DNA of 64,000 nt from assembly GCF_000019185.1 (NCBI RefSeq), contig NC_010334.1, positions 2,790,001 through 2,854,000 on the forward strand, given 5' to 3'. The DNA comes from Shewanella halifaxensis HAW-EB4. GTDB taxonomy: Bacteria > Pseudomonadota > Gammaproteobacteria > Enterobacterales > Shewanellaceae. The translations under genes were made by a program, and so were the position numbers. Positions within the stretch are counted from its first letter, which is position 1. Every line of letters begins with the position of its first letter. Below are positions 8,436 through 17,422 of this stretch, piece after piece. A model generated the notes under the pieces. It was not told the DNA's origin and made no database searches. It saw only the letters and a list, made by a program, of their open reading frames with translations.

Positions 8436-9620
8436 ATGCCTGGTTTTGAATTATTTGGTCCTGAAGAGAAACAAGAAGTCGCGGATGTAATGGAGAATGG
8501 CTTTACCTTCCGTTATAACTTTGATCATATGCGCAACGACCGCTGGAAAACCCGTGAAATGGAAGCCTTGCTATGCGAAAAGATGAATGCCAAGCATGCG
8601 CATTTAGTCTCTAGTGGTACAGCAGCCTTACAAACGGCGATGGCTGCAGCTGGTATTGGTGCCGGTGACGAAGTTATCGTGCCGCCGTTTACGTTCGTCG
8701 CATCAGTTGAAGCCGTATTTATGGCGGGGGCTGTCCCGGTATTTGCCGAGATCGATGAAACACTATGTCTTTCTCCAGAAGGTATCGAAGCGGCAATCAC
8801 ACCAAAAACTAAGGCGGTTAACTTAGTTCATATGTGCGGCTCTATGGCTAAAATGGATGAGATAAAAGCCATCTGTGCCAAGCACAACTTAGTGCTACTC
8901 GAAGATGCTTGCCAAGCCATTGGTGGTAGTTACAGAGGTCAAGCACTCGGTACTATTGGTGATGTTGGCTGTTACTCTTTTGACTCGGTAAAGACTATCA
9001 CCTGTGGTGAGGGCGGCGCCGTCATCACCAACAACGAAACCATCTACAACTATGCCCATATGTTTTCAGATCATGGCCACGACCATGTGGGTAATGACCG
9101 CGGCGCCGAAGGCCACCCAATTATGGGCCTTAACTTCCGTATTTCTGAGATGAACTCGGCTATGGGACTGGCGCAACTCCGTAAGCTGGACAAGATCATC
9201 GACATTCAACGTAGCAACAAAAAGCTCATTAAAGATGCGATGGCTGAGATCCCTGAAGTGTCTTTTCGCGAGATCCCTGATGTTGAAGGTGATTCTGCAG
9301 GTTTCCTAACCTTCTTTATGCCAACTGAAGCGCGTACTATCGAGATCAATAAGAAATTGGCTGAAAATGGCGTCGATGGTTGTTTCTACTGGTATATCAA
9401 CAACTGGCACTATTTATCAAATTGGAAGCATATCCAGGAGCTTAAATCTCCTTCTGCGCTGCCGATAACACTTATTGAAGACAGACCGGATTATACTAAC
9501 GTGTCTGTGCCTAAGTCTGATGCAATTATGAGTCGTACTATCTCAATGCTTATCAAGCTGTCATGGACTGAGGAAGAAATTAAGCAGCGCATCGAAAATA
9601 TTAAACGCGCTTTCGTTTAA
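8436..9620 (+). CDS. kdnA: 8-amino-3,8-dideoxy-Kdo aminotransferase KdnA
   Basis: A PLP-dependent sugar aminotransferase of the DegT/DnrJ/EryC1 family. In Shewanella, KdnA aminates the 8-oxo-Kdo made by KdnB, giving Kdo8N for the lipopolysaccharide inner core. The PLP-binding lysine is K186 in CYSFDSVKTITCGEGGAV, with SSGTAALQTA near residue 60. The start at 8436 has AAGGA 7 bases upstream and gives MPGFELFGPE, the beginning I know for Shewanella KdnA (394 residues here). An upstream in-frame GTG at 8415 is less likely. It is followed 80 bases later by kdnB. Confidence 0.93.
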   Translation: MPGFELFGPEEKQEVADVMENGFTFRYNFDHMRNDRWKTREMEALLCEKMNAKHAHLVSSGTAALQTAMAAAGIGAGDEVIVPPFTFVASVEAVFMAGAVPVFAEIDETLCLSPEGIEAAITPKTKAVNLVHMCGSMAKMDEIKAICAKHNLVLLEDACQAIGGSYRGQALGTIGDVGCYSFDSVKTITCGEGGAVITNNETIYNYAHMFSDHGHDHVGNDRGAEGHPIMGLNFRISEMNSAMGLAQLRKLDKIIDIQRSNKKLIKDAMAEIPEVSFREIPDVEGDSAGFLTFFMPTEARTIEINKKLAENGVDGCFYWYINNWHYLSNWKHIQELKSPSALPITLIEDRPDYTNVSVPKSDAIMSRTISMLIKLSWTEEEIKQRIENIKRAFV

Positions 9621-9700
9621 GCAACAACGAGTATCCGTCGCGCCGAGGATTTCGACGCGATGGCACATTTTAAATTAATGGCCCAACGGAGAATGTCGGA

Positions 9701-10771
9701 ATGAGTTTTAAGAATTTCAAATGTGTACCAAAAATGATTTTTGGTCGCGGTTCATTTGTTCAGCTAGATCAAGTGCTAGCAGAAGAGCGTAAGCTAGAAG
9801 ATGATTTTGTGGTGTTTTTAGTTGATGATGCACATCAATCAAAACCATTAGGTCATCGTGTTCCAGCCAAAGCACAAGACTTACTCATTTATGTCAATGT
9901 GGATGACGAACCCACGACAAAACAAGTTGATGCTTTAACCGAGCAAGTTCAAGCCTTTAATAGCAAGTTACCCGTCAGTGTTATCGGCCTTGGCGGCGGT
10001 TCGACATTGGATCTCGCAAAAGCGGTATCGCTGATGCTAACCAACTCAGGCGGCAGCGCCGAGTACCAAGGTTGGGATCTGATTAAGAACCCTGCCATTC
10101 ACCATATTGGTATTCCAACCGTTTCGGGAACAGGTGCCGAAGCGTCCCGTACGGCTGTACTTTGCGGCCCAGTACGCAAGTTAGGCTTAAACTCTGATTA
10201 CACAGTGTTTGATCAGATCATTATGGATTCTGAACTAATCGCTGGCGTGCCGACAGACCAGTGGTTCTACACAGGCATGGATTGTTATATCCACTGCGTT
10301 GAATCACTAGAAGGCACCTATTTAAACGAATTTGCTAAAGCCTTTGCCGAGAAATCGATGGCGCTTTGTCGTGAAGTCTTCATAGACAATCATGAAGAAA
10401 AAGATGACAAGCTGATGATGGCGTCCTATATGGGCGGTATGAGTATTGCCTATAGCCAAGTTGGCGCATGTCATGCGGTTTCTTATGGTCTAGGCTATGT
10501 ACTAGGCTACCATCACGGGCTCGGTAATTGCTTAGCATTTGATGTACTTGAAGAGTTCTACCCAGAAGGTGTTGCTGAGTTCCGTCAGATGATGGACAAG
10601 CACAATATCGTTCTGCCGAAGAACATCTGTAAAGATCTTCCTGACGAAACTATTGCTAAGATGGTTGCCGTCACCAAGAGCATGGGCCCACTTTGGGATA
10701 ATGTTTACGGTGAAGGCTGGGAAGAAAAAGTCACCGACGAGATGCTAACTAAACTATTTCGTCGTATCTAA
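9701..10771 (+). CDS. kdnB: 3-deoxy-D-manno-octulosonate 8-oxidase KdnB
   Basis: A 356-residue iron-containing (group III) alcohol dehydrogenase family protein. In Shewanella it oxidises C8 of Kdo, providing the substrate for KdnA. Visible features are the NAD-binding GLGGGSTLDLAKA (about residues 97-109), the HIGIPTVSGTGAEASR segment, and metal-ligand regions DCYIHCVESLEG and YVLGYHHGLGNC. Its place between kdnA and kdsB supports this assignment over a general alcohol dehydrogenase. Confidence 0.93.
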   Translation: MSFKNFKCVPKMIFGRGSFVQLDQVLAEERKLEDDFVVFLVDDAHQSKPLGHRVPAKAQDLLIYVNVDDEPTTKQVDALTEQVQAFNSKLPVSVIGLGGGSTLDLAKAVSLMLTNSGGSAEYQGWDLIKNPAIHHIGIPTVSGTGAEASRTAVLCGPVRKLGLNSDYTVFDQIIMDSELIAGVPTDQWFYTGMDCYIHCVESLEGTYLNEFAKAFAEKSMALCREVFIDNHEEKDDKLMMASYMGGMSIAYSQVGACHAVSYGLGYVLGYHHGLGNCLAFDVLEEFYPEGVAEFRQMMDKHNIVLPKNICKDLPDETIAKMVAVTKSMGPLWDNVYGEGWEEKVTDEMLTKLFRRI

Positions 10772-10790
10772 ACTCTAGCGTAAGCATAGA

Positions 10791-10825
10791 ATGGGCTTCA
10801 AAAAGAAGCCCATGATACTTTTTTA
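10791..10825 (+). terminator. Hairpin between kdnB and kdsB
   Basis: A perfect 9-bp stem (ATGGGCTTC / GAAGCCCAT) with an A5 loop, followed after four bases by CTTTTTT. It could be a partial terminator or mRNA processing site that lowers kdsB relative to kdnAB. Confidence 0.5.
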
Positions 10826-10839
10826 AGTAGGTAAATTGA

Positions 10840-11577
10840 ATGAATGTAACCTTATTAATCCCTGCTCGTTACGGCTCTAGCCGTTTCCCTGGCAAGCCAT
10901 TGGCGCCTATTAACGGCAAGCCAATGATCCAGCATGTCTACGAGCGCGCTGCTTTAGCAAAAGGGCTTAAAGACATCTATGTCGCCACCGATGATGAGCG
11001 CATTAAAAACGCCGTAGAAGGTTTTGGTGGCAAAGTTGTTATGACAGGTGCAGATGCCGCATCGGGTACTGACCGTATCGACGATGCAATCACCCAACTA
11101 GGGCTAGCTGATGACGATCTTGTGATTAACTTGCAAGGCGATCAACCCCTTATCGACCCCATCTCTATTGAACAACTTGTTAGCCTTTGTGAGCGCCACC
11201 CAGGCGAATTTGATATGGCGACATTAGGTGTTGAAATTAGAGACGAAGCTCAAATTAATGATCCAAACCATGTGAAAATGGTATTCGATAACAATTTTAA
11301 TGCCCTCTATTTTTCTCGTGCAACGATTCCCTTTGGTCGAGAGAGCAGCGATTACCCGGTATACAAGCATCTCGGTATTTACGCATATACGCGTAAATTT
11401 ATTCAGACTTTCGCTAAGCTGCCACTTGGCCGCCTAGAAGATCTCGAAAAACTTGAACAGCTTAGAGCACTCGAATACGGCTACAAAATCAAAGTTGCCA
11501 TCAGCGCATTCGATTCACCGGAAGTGGATACACCGGAAGATATCCGTATCTGCGAAGCCAGACTTGCCGTTGACTAA
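10840..11577 (+). CDS. kdsB: CMP-Kdo8N / CMP-Kdo cytidylyltransferase
   Basis: Activates the Kdo-type sugar with CTP before transfer to lipid A. The 245-residue length is standard. Motifs: N-terminal nucleotide-binding LIPARYGSSRFPGKPLAPI, TDDERI, GTDRI, and NLQGDQPLI. In Shewanella the KdsB paralogue encoded beside kdnAB prefers Kdo8N (established for S. oneidensis); that preference is inferred here from the location. It is 68 bases downstream of kdnB, with 13 bases to the small membrane protein gene. Confidence 0.94.
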   Translation: MNVTLLIPARYGSSRFPGKPLAPINGKPMIQHVYERAALAKGLKDIYVATDDERIKNAVEGFGGKVVMTGADAASGTDRIDDAITQLGLADDDLVINLQGDQPLIDPISIEQLVSLCERHPGEFDMATLGVEIRDEAQINDPNHVKMVFDNNFNALYFSRATIPFGRESSDYPVYKHLGIYAYTRKFIQTFAKLPLGRLEDLEKLEQLRALEYGYKIKVAISAFDSPEVDTPEDIRICEARLAVD

Positions 11578-11590
11578 TTGAGGTTAAGTG

Positions 11591-11824
11591 ATGTCAGATC
11601 TTGAAGTGGGTTTATTAATTTTATTGGTGCTCGGAGTGATCGCCAGTAATCTTGCGGTCTTAAAGTACAGTGCTAAACACAAGATGACGCAATTTGGTAA
11701 AAACCATCACGGCAAAAAACTTTCTGAAAACGAAAAAAGTGATAAAAGCAGTGATACCACGGCAAGTATTGATAAACCTACTAATGGCCAATCTAGCCAG
11801 AGTGATAAGACTGACAAGTCATAA
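11591..11824 (+). CDS. Small single-pass membrane protein, DUF2897-like
   Basis: A 77-residue protein with one N-terminal hydrophobic helix (VGLLILLVLGVIASNLAVLK). A basic segment follows (KYSAKHKMTQFGKNHHGKK), then a low-complexity Ser/Lys/Asp tail. This resembles DUF2897 proteins of Vibrio and Shewanella, whose function is unknown. I prefer the ATG at 11591 to the adjacent GTG; GAGG lies 8 bases upstream. It follows kdsB by 13 bases and is probably co-transcribed. The last codons and stop lie inside a 14-bp tandem repeat, so the C-terminus may vary between strains. Confidence 0.7.
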   Translation: MSDLEVGLLILLVLGVIASNLAVLKYSAKHKMTQFGKNHHGKKLSENEKSDKSSDTTASIDKPTNGQSSQSDKTDKS

Positions 11825-11871
11825 TAGGCAAGTCATAATAGGCAAGTCATAATAGGCAAGTAATAATAGAC
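11816..11871. repeat. 14-bp tandem repeat, four copies
   Basis: The unit aagtcataataggc occurs three times perfectly (from 11816, 11830 and 11844) and once with two changes (11858). It spans the stop codon of the small membrane protein gene. Each unit carries TAA/TAG triplets, so repeat-number changes would leave the stop intact. Confidence 0.95.
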
Positions 11872-11890
11872 ACTTCGAATAAAACTCACA

Positions 11891-11919
11891 AAAAAGGCGC
11901 TATCAGCGCCTTTTCTTTT
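11891..11919. terminator. Bidirectional terminator between the Kdo8N operon and the RND pump
   Basis: The stem AAAAGGCGCT / AGCGCCTTTT with a 3-nt loop has T-rich flanks on both strands and sits between convergent transcription units. Confidence 0.9.
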
Positions 11920-11971
11920 GATTTGAAAGCAGACTCAATACGGTATGAAGCCAGCAATCAAACGACTAACG

Positions 11972-14900
11972 TTATTCAGCTAGTTCTTTTTCAAGTTGCT
12001 TAGCTATCATCTCTGGCGAGCCCGTATTCTTAGTTAATAAAGAATAAGCAACCGGGATCACAAGCAAGGTAAAAAAGGTTGCGAGCGTAATGCCAGATAG
12101 CACAACCACACCAATCACAAAGCGGGTTTCAGCCCCCGCTCCCTCTGAAAGCACCAGAGGTACAGCTCCTGCAGCGGTCGTGATCCCTGTCATTAAAATA
12201 GGTCTGAGTCGCTGACTAGATGCTTGTATAATCGCTTGTTGAAACTCAACGCCCTTGTCTCTTAATTGATTAGCAAACTCTACAATCAAAATGCCATTCT
12301 TAGCGGCTAAACCCACCAGCATGATAATGCCTATCTGGCTGTAGATATTAAGACTCTGATCCGTTAACCAGAGACCGATTAATGCTCCCAACGTTGCCAG
12401 CGGCACTGTCAGCATGATCACCAATGGGTGAATATAGCTTTCAAATTGCGCGGCTAATACTAAGAACACAATCCCCAGCGCTAAAATGAAAACAAAATAC
12501 ATAGAGTTACCTGAGTCTTGATAATCCAATGACTGACCTTTGTAACTCACAATAGCCTCCGCTGGCAGGTATTCATGGGTTAAATCATTCAGATAGTCTA
12601 GCGCCTCTCCTAAGCTATAATCGTCGGACAGATTTGCTTCGATAGTAATGGCACGCATACGATTGTAGCGATTAAGCTGGCTTGCATCGGCAAATTCCTC
12701 AACATGTACCAGATTTGATAAAGGGATCAATTCTTTACTTCTATCTGAGCGAACATAGATGTTTTCAAGATCATTGGCAGTATTTTGATTATCACGATTA
12801 CCTTCAATAATCACATCATACTCTTCACCGTCTCTCATAAAGGTTGTGACCAGCCTAGAACCTAACATCGACTCCAGCGTGCGCCCAATGTGAGAAATAG
12901 ACACACCGAGATCTGATGCCCTGTCTTTATCGATCACCACTCGAAGTTGAGGTTTAGTCTCGTTATAGTCATGATCTAAACCGACAAGATTAGGATTCTC
13001 TTTAGCCTTTTCAATAATAATATCACGCCATCTCGCCAATTCTTCATAACTTGGTCCGCCCAATACAAATTGCACAGGCTTACCCACACCGCGGCCAAAG
13101 GCCTGTCTCATGACAGGAAAAGCACGCACTCCTGCTAAGTCTGACAATCGCCCACGTATATCGCCTATAATTTCAAATGCGCTGCGCCTAACCGCCCAAT
13201 CTTCAAGCACGATAATGGCCATACCATTGGAGAAATTAGCGCTTCGGCCAAAGCCTCTCGGTGCGCGGATGAGTAATCGTTTGATCTCTCCAGACTCAAC
13301 TAATGGCATCAAGCGGTTTTCAATCTCATCCATGTAGGACTCAATATATTCAAAGCTTGCACCTTGTGGCCCATTGACTATCAAGAACATTGAGCCTCTA
13401 TCTTCTCTTGGCGCAAACTCTTGCGGGACTTGTTTGGCCAAAAACGCACTGCTCACGAGTGCAACGAGGATCAGTGATGACACTAAAAACGGGTGCTTCA
13501 TCGCCTTCAATAAAATCATGCGATAATGACGAGACAGGCTATCCATTCCCGAATCGATTTGTCGCACCAGCCAAGAGTCTTGCCCTGAAGGCTTAAGCAC
13601 CTTGGAGCACATCATTGGGCTAAGCGTTAACGCCACAATACTTGAGAAAATGACCGCCGCACTCATGGCAACTGCAAACTCTTTAAATAATTTACCCAAA
13701 TCCCCCTCTAGGAAGGTGATTGGCATAAATACCGCAACTAAAACCAAGGTGGTGGCCACTACAGCAAACGCCACTTCACGGGCGCCAAGGAAAGCTGCCT
13801 TTAACGGCGAGTCCCCCTCCTCTATTCGTCTATGGATGTTTTCAAGTACCACAATGGCATCATCAACCACCATTCCAATTGCTAAAATCATGGCTAACAA
13901 GGTTAATAGGTTAATGGTGTAACCCAGTGCATACAGCACAATAAATGTTGCCATTAAAGACACTGGCACGGTTAACGCAGGAATAAGCATGGCGCGCACA
14001 CTGCCAAGGAAGAGATAAATCACCACGATAACTAAAAACATGGCGATAAACAGCGTCTGGTAAACCTCTTTGACCGAAGCTTCAATAAATACGGAGCTAT
14101 CGTAAGAACGTTTTATCTCCATGCCTGCCGGTAATGTTGGATTAATTTGATCGACCAATTTATTCGCCGCGCGAGCAACATCGAGAGTGTTAGCGGTTGA
14201 TTGCTTTGATACACCTAGGCCAATCATGGCTTCGCGGTTACCTCTAAAGGTTATACGCTCCTCTTCTGAGCCTATTTCAACTTTTGCGACATCACCCAGT
14301 TTAATAAGGTAGCCATCTTCCCCCTCAGCTAATACTAAATTAGCGAAATCATCAGATGTTTTAAAGCTGCGCTCAAGCCTTACGGTAAAGTGGCGCTCTT
14401 TTGACTCCACGCTACCCGCTGGCAGTTCGACATTTTCCGAACGCAGTGCAGACTCAATATCTGCAACGGTTAAGTTCCTTGCCGCTAGCGCTTGTCTATC
14501 AATCCAAACTCGCATGGCGTATACCTTACCGCCACCCAGACGCATGTTCGCTACGCCGTCGATAACCGAGAAACGGTCAATCAGATAACGCCTAGCATAA
14601 TCGGTTAACTGCAGTGTGGTCATCTGCTCTGACACAAGATTAAGCCACATGATGACTTCATCACCGCCATTTGCCTTTTGAACTTCTGGCGGTTCGGCTT
14701 CTTCAGGTAAATTATTGAGTAGACCAGAGACTCTGTCTCGCACATCGTTGGCGGCCGCCTCAATATCACGCCCAACATCAAACTCTAACGTGACATTTGA
14801 ACGGCCATCACTGCTCGATGAACTAATGTGTTTAATACCTTCAACACCGCTAATTCTGTCTTCGACTAATTGAGTGATTCGGCTTTCGACTACTGCAGCA

Positions 14901-15064
14901 CTCGCGCCGCGATAGTTAGTTTGAATTGAGACTACTGGAGGGTCAATATTGGGGTACTCTCTTAACGGCAGCTTCTCAAACGCCACTAATCCAAAAACAA
15001 TCAATAAAATACTAATAACAGAAGCGAAAACCGGTCGCTTAACCGAGATATCAGTTAAGATCAT
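11972..15064 (-). CDS. RND-family efflux pump permease subunit
   Basis: A 1030-residue inner-membrane proton-driven exporter of the AcrB/MexF (HAE1) superfamily, which works with a periplasmic adaptor and an outer-membrane channel. It shows the first membrane helix after MILTDISVKRPVFASVISILLIVFGL, two large periplasmic porter loops, and the central membrane motif GMVVDDAIVVLENIHRRIEEG carrying the proton-relay aspartates. The repeat half ends with GLAAKNGILIVEFANQLRDKG. It overlaps the adaptor gene by 4 bases (ATGA). No outer-membrane channel gene is adjacent, so a TolC-like protein encoded elsewhere is presumably used. The substrate is unknown. Confidence 0.93.
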   Translation of the reverse strand: MILTDISVKRPVFASVISILLIVFGLVAFEKLPLREYPNIDPPVVSIQTNYRGASAAVVESRITQLVEDRISGVEGIKHISSSSSDGRSNVTLEFDVGRDIEAAANDVRDRVSGLLNNLPEEAEPPEVQKANGGDEVIMWLNLVSEQMTTLQLTDYARRYLIDRFSVIDGVANMRLGGGKVYAMRVWIDRQALAARNLTVADIESALRSENVELPAGSVESKERHFTVRLERSFKTSDDFANLVLAEGEDGYLIKLGDVAKVEIGSEEERITFRGNREAMIGLGVSKQSTANTLDVARAANKLVDQINPTLPAGMEIKRSYDSSVFIEASVKEVYQTLFIAMFLVIVVIYLFLGSVRAMLIPALTVPVSLMATFIVLYALGYTINLLTLLAMILAIGMVVDDAIVVLENIHRRIEEGDSPLKAAFLGAREVAFAVVATTLVLVAVFMPITFLEGDLGKLFKEFAVAMSAAVIFSSIVALTLSPMMCSKVLKPSGQDSWLVRQIDSGMDSLSRHYRMILLKAMKHPFLVSSLILVALVSSAFLAKQVPQEFAPREDRGSMFLIVNGPQGASFEYIESYMDEIENRLMPLVESGEIKRLLIRAPRGFGRSANFSNGMAIIVLEDWAVRRSAFEIIGDIRGRLSDLAGVRAFPVMRQAFGRGVGKPVQFVLGGPSYEELARWRDIIIEKAKENPNLVGLDHDYNETKPQLRVVIDKDRASDLGVSISHIGRTLESMLGSRLVTTFMRDGEEYDVIIEGNRDNQNTANDLENIYVRSDRSKELIPLSNLVHVEEFADASQLNRYNRMRAITIEANLSDDYSLGEALDYLNDLTHEYLPAEAIVSYKGQSLDYQDSGNSMYFVFILALGIVFLVLAAQFESYIHPLVIMLTVPLATLGALIGLWLTDQSLNIYSQIGIIMLVGLAAKNGILIVEFANQLRDKGVEFQQAIIQASSQRLRPILMTGITTAAGAVPLVLSEGAGAETRFVIGVVVLSGITLATFFTLLVIPVAYSLLTKNTGSPEMIAKQLEKELAE

Positions 15065-16140
15065 ACGACAGGCTCCACACTCGCCTGCTTAAGAAAACTA
15101 AAACGTTCGCTAAAGGTCACTTTGACTTTATCGCCAGGACGTACTTTTAAAAGCCCCCGGATCACGACATGTTCGTTAAGTACTACGCCGTCAATAATTT
15201 CGACCCAACCACGCTTACGCAGGCCTAAAGACACTTGTTTTTGTTCAATAACGCCTTCGTCATTGACCACATAGACATAATGCCTATCTTGAATGGGAAT
15301 AATGGCAGATTCTGGCAATATGAGTGCATCGCGGCTCGTCTTAATCAGTTTTACTTTCATCAACATGCCTGGAAGGAGCCTTTGCTTTGGATTGGGGATC
15401 TTGGCGCGAACGATTACCGCGCGTGTCTTAGGGTTAATGCGACTATCAATTGACACCACCTTTCCTTCAAACACTTCACCGTCAAATGCTACTGCAGTAG
15501 CTTCAACTTGTTTACCTAGCGCTAAGGCTTGTAAAAAGCGCTCAGGCACTGAAAAATCCAATTTGATAACAGAGATGTCATCTAAAGTAGTAATGGCGTT
15601 ACCAGGAGAAACGAGCGCGCCGACACTGACTTGACGTAATCCTAACGCACCTGAAAACGGGGCACTAATACGGCGATCCTTCAAAGCCGATTGTGCCTGT
15701 GCAAGCTCTGCTTTGGCGGTATCGATTAAGGTTTGTAACCTATCGCGCTCAAGCTCTGCAATTGTTTGGCTGGTGACTAAGGTGCGAATGCGTTCAAGTT
15801 CTCGTTGGTGATCTTTGACTTTTACTTTTGCGACGGTAACACGCGCAAGCTGCTCACTGTCTTGAAGTTGAACCAGTAAACGACCTTTCTGGACCAACTC
15901 GCCATCATTAAAATTGACTTCTGTCACCACCTCAGTGACTTTTGGCGTAACAGTAATTGACTCGTTAGCCTTACTCGTTCCCAGCGCTTCTACTTCGTCA
16001 CGTATCGGCTGTATCTCAGCCTTAGTAACAACCACATTAGGTATAGGTCGAGATTTTTTTACTTGTTCTGCTGGAGGTTGCTGAAAATACAAATATGCGC
16101 CGACTACTAGCAATGTAAGGATTATTATTATTTTTTTCAT
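15061..16140 (-). CDS. RND efflux periplasmic adaptor (membrane fusion protein)
   Basis: A 359-residue HlyD/AcrA-type adaptor linking the permease to the outer-membrane channel. The N-terminus is a single hydrophobic segment (IIIILTLLVVGAYLYF) with no lipobox cysteine, so it is likely anchored by an uncleaved helix. The lipoyl/barrel-sandwich halves are recognisable (VEALGTSKANESITVTPKV and FNDGELVQKGRLLVQL; SAPFSGALGLRQVSVGALV), separated by a coiled-coil hairpin at about residues 95-150. It is first in the operon, with the permease overlapping by 4 bases. Confidence 0.92.
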   Translation of the reverse strand: MKKIIIILTLLVVGAYLYFQQPPAEQVKKSRPIPNVVVTKAEIQPIRDEVEALGTSKANESITVTPKVTEVVTEVNFNDGELVQKGRLLVQLQDSEQLARVTVAKVKVKDHQRELERIRTLVTSQTIAELERDRLQTLIDTAKAELAQAQSALKDRRISAPFSGALGLRQVSVGALVSPGNAITTLDDISVIKLDFSVPERFLQALALGKQVEATAVAFDGEVFEGKVVSIDSRINPKTRAVIVRAKIPNPKQRLLPGMLMKVKLIKTSRDALILPESAIIPIQDRHYVYVVNDEGVIEQKQVSLGLRKRGWVEIIDGVVLNEHVVIRGLLKVRPGDKVKVTFSERFSFLKQASVEPVV

Positions 16141-16263
16141 GATTGCCTTAACAAACTACTTTTTATTATCGTTAGTTTACCGAGACACAGATTTGCTTCA
16201 ATACGTTTTACCTTTTCTTACAAATTATACAACTGAGTTACATCCAATTCTTTTCATCACAAA

Positions 16264-16291
16264 CAAAAAAGGAGCCCTGAGGCTCCTTTTG
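16264..16291 (-). terminator. Terminator after bamC
   Basis: The stem GGAGCC / GGCTCC with a 4-nt loop (ctga on the plus strand) is flanked by A and T runs. Read on the minus strand it ends the dapA-bamC unit just before the efflux operon. Confidence 0.85.
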
Positions 16292-16321
16292 CAATTAATA
16301 ATTCGCAGTTAATAATTTTGA

Positions 16322-17419
16322 TTAACGCACTTTACGATCTTCTTGCATCAATTCAGAGAAACCATCATAAACGGCAGTAACAACTTCGTTAGAAAGTGGC
16401 TCGTTTTTGCCGTTTAAGAGATGTATTTCAGTCTTATCATCAACACCGTCTTTAAGTTCAATACGATAAGAACCCGCTTCAATCGGTAGCTCTTTTTCAC
16501 TCCATAACGAGCTCCAGAAGCCTGAATCATCAGTCACATTGATGTACAATAGTCCTTTGTTACTGTCCATATCGACGATTTCAAAGCCCATTTCTGGTAA
16601 CACGATACGTAAGCGGTCCCAAGTACGTTTAAACTTAGCATCGGCTAACCAATAAGCTTGTTCTTCAGCATCTGCAATAAGATTGACATCTATGCCGAGA
16701 CTTTGCTTCAAGCGTTTAGCTTTCAGCGCTTTAGCACGTTCGATACTGATATAACTGATTGAGTCATTCAATCTATCAATAGTGTAACGACGCTTATCTT
16801 CTCCGCTTAATAGAATATCTTGTCGATCGCCATCATAGCTTTCTTCATGTTCAATCAAGTCAATCATCAAGTTGCCACTACGCCCATGAGGACGAACATC
16901 AACCTTATACAAGTAACGCTGTTTTAGCGTATAAACTTTGTCACTTCCCCAAAAACTAGATTCAATCACTTGCGAACTTTCGATCCAATCAGTTTCCAGC
17001 GTGCCTTGCTCATAGTTTTCACTGCGCAGTGGAATAGACTTACTCGCAAAGTACTCTTTTAAAACATTAAATAACTCTTGCTTTAGATCAATATCATTAT
17101 CAATCGATTCAACTACGATCTTGATATTGTCACTGCCCTCTTCGACACGCGTCCCCTCGGCCATAGGCAGCACTTGCAGTGGTGGTCGAATATCAAGCTG
17201 TCGACCAACTAAACTTTGGTCAGCCTTACTGCCTACAGCAGGAATGTCATATTCCTTACTATAAGTTGGTTTATTCAATCCGTCTGGGATCACTAATTCA
17301 GGCGCGACCACGAGATCTTGATAGTTCTGATCCGTGTCATTAGCCTGTCTTCTGTCAATTGGCGTACTACATGCAGTAACAGCTGCAACTAAAATAAGTG
17401 GAGATATTTGCTTTAGCAT
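16322..17419 (-). CDS. bamC: Outer membrane assembly factor BamC (NlpB)
   Basis: A lipoprotein of the BAM complex that inserts beta-barrel proteins into the outer membrane. The 365-residue protein has a lipoprotein signal ending at C17 (LVAAVTAC). A flexible N-terminal region containing YDIPAVG precedes two helix-grip domains (about residues 95-210 and 245-365). It lies 3 bases downstream of dapA on the minus strand, the conserved dapA-bamC arrangement of gammaproteobacteria, so the two are co-transcribed. Confidence 0.9.
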   Translation of the reverse strand: MLKQISPLILVAAVTACSTPIDRRQANDTDQNYQDLVVAPELVIPDGLNKPTYSKEYDIPAVGSKADQSLVGRQLDIRPPLQVLPMAEGTRVEEGSDNIKIVVESIDNDIDLKQELFNVLKEYFASKSIPLRSENYEQGTLETDWIESSQVIESSFWGSDKVYTLKQRYLYKVDVRPHGRSGNLMIDLIEHEESYDGDRQDILLSGEDKRRYTIDRLNDSISYISIERAKALKAKRLKQSLGIDVNLIADAEEQAYWLADAKFKRTWDRLRIVLPEMGFEIVDMDSNKGLLYINVTDDSGFWSSLWSEKELPIEAGSYRIELKDGVDDKTEIHLLNGKNEPLSNEVVTAVYDGFSELMQEDRKVR

Positions 17420-17422
17420 TTA

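Noticed and set aside
11972..16140. Assigning a named efflux system (for example MexEF or VexCD)
   Set aside because: Sequence shows an HAE1-type RND pair, but substrate and orthology cannot be decided by reading alone.
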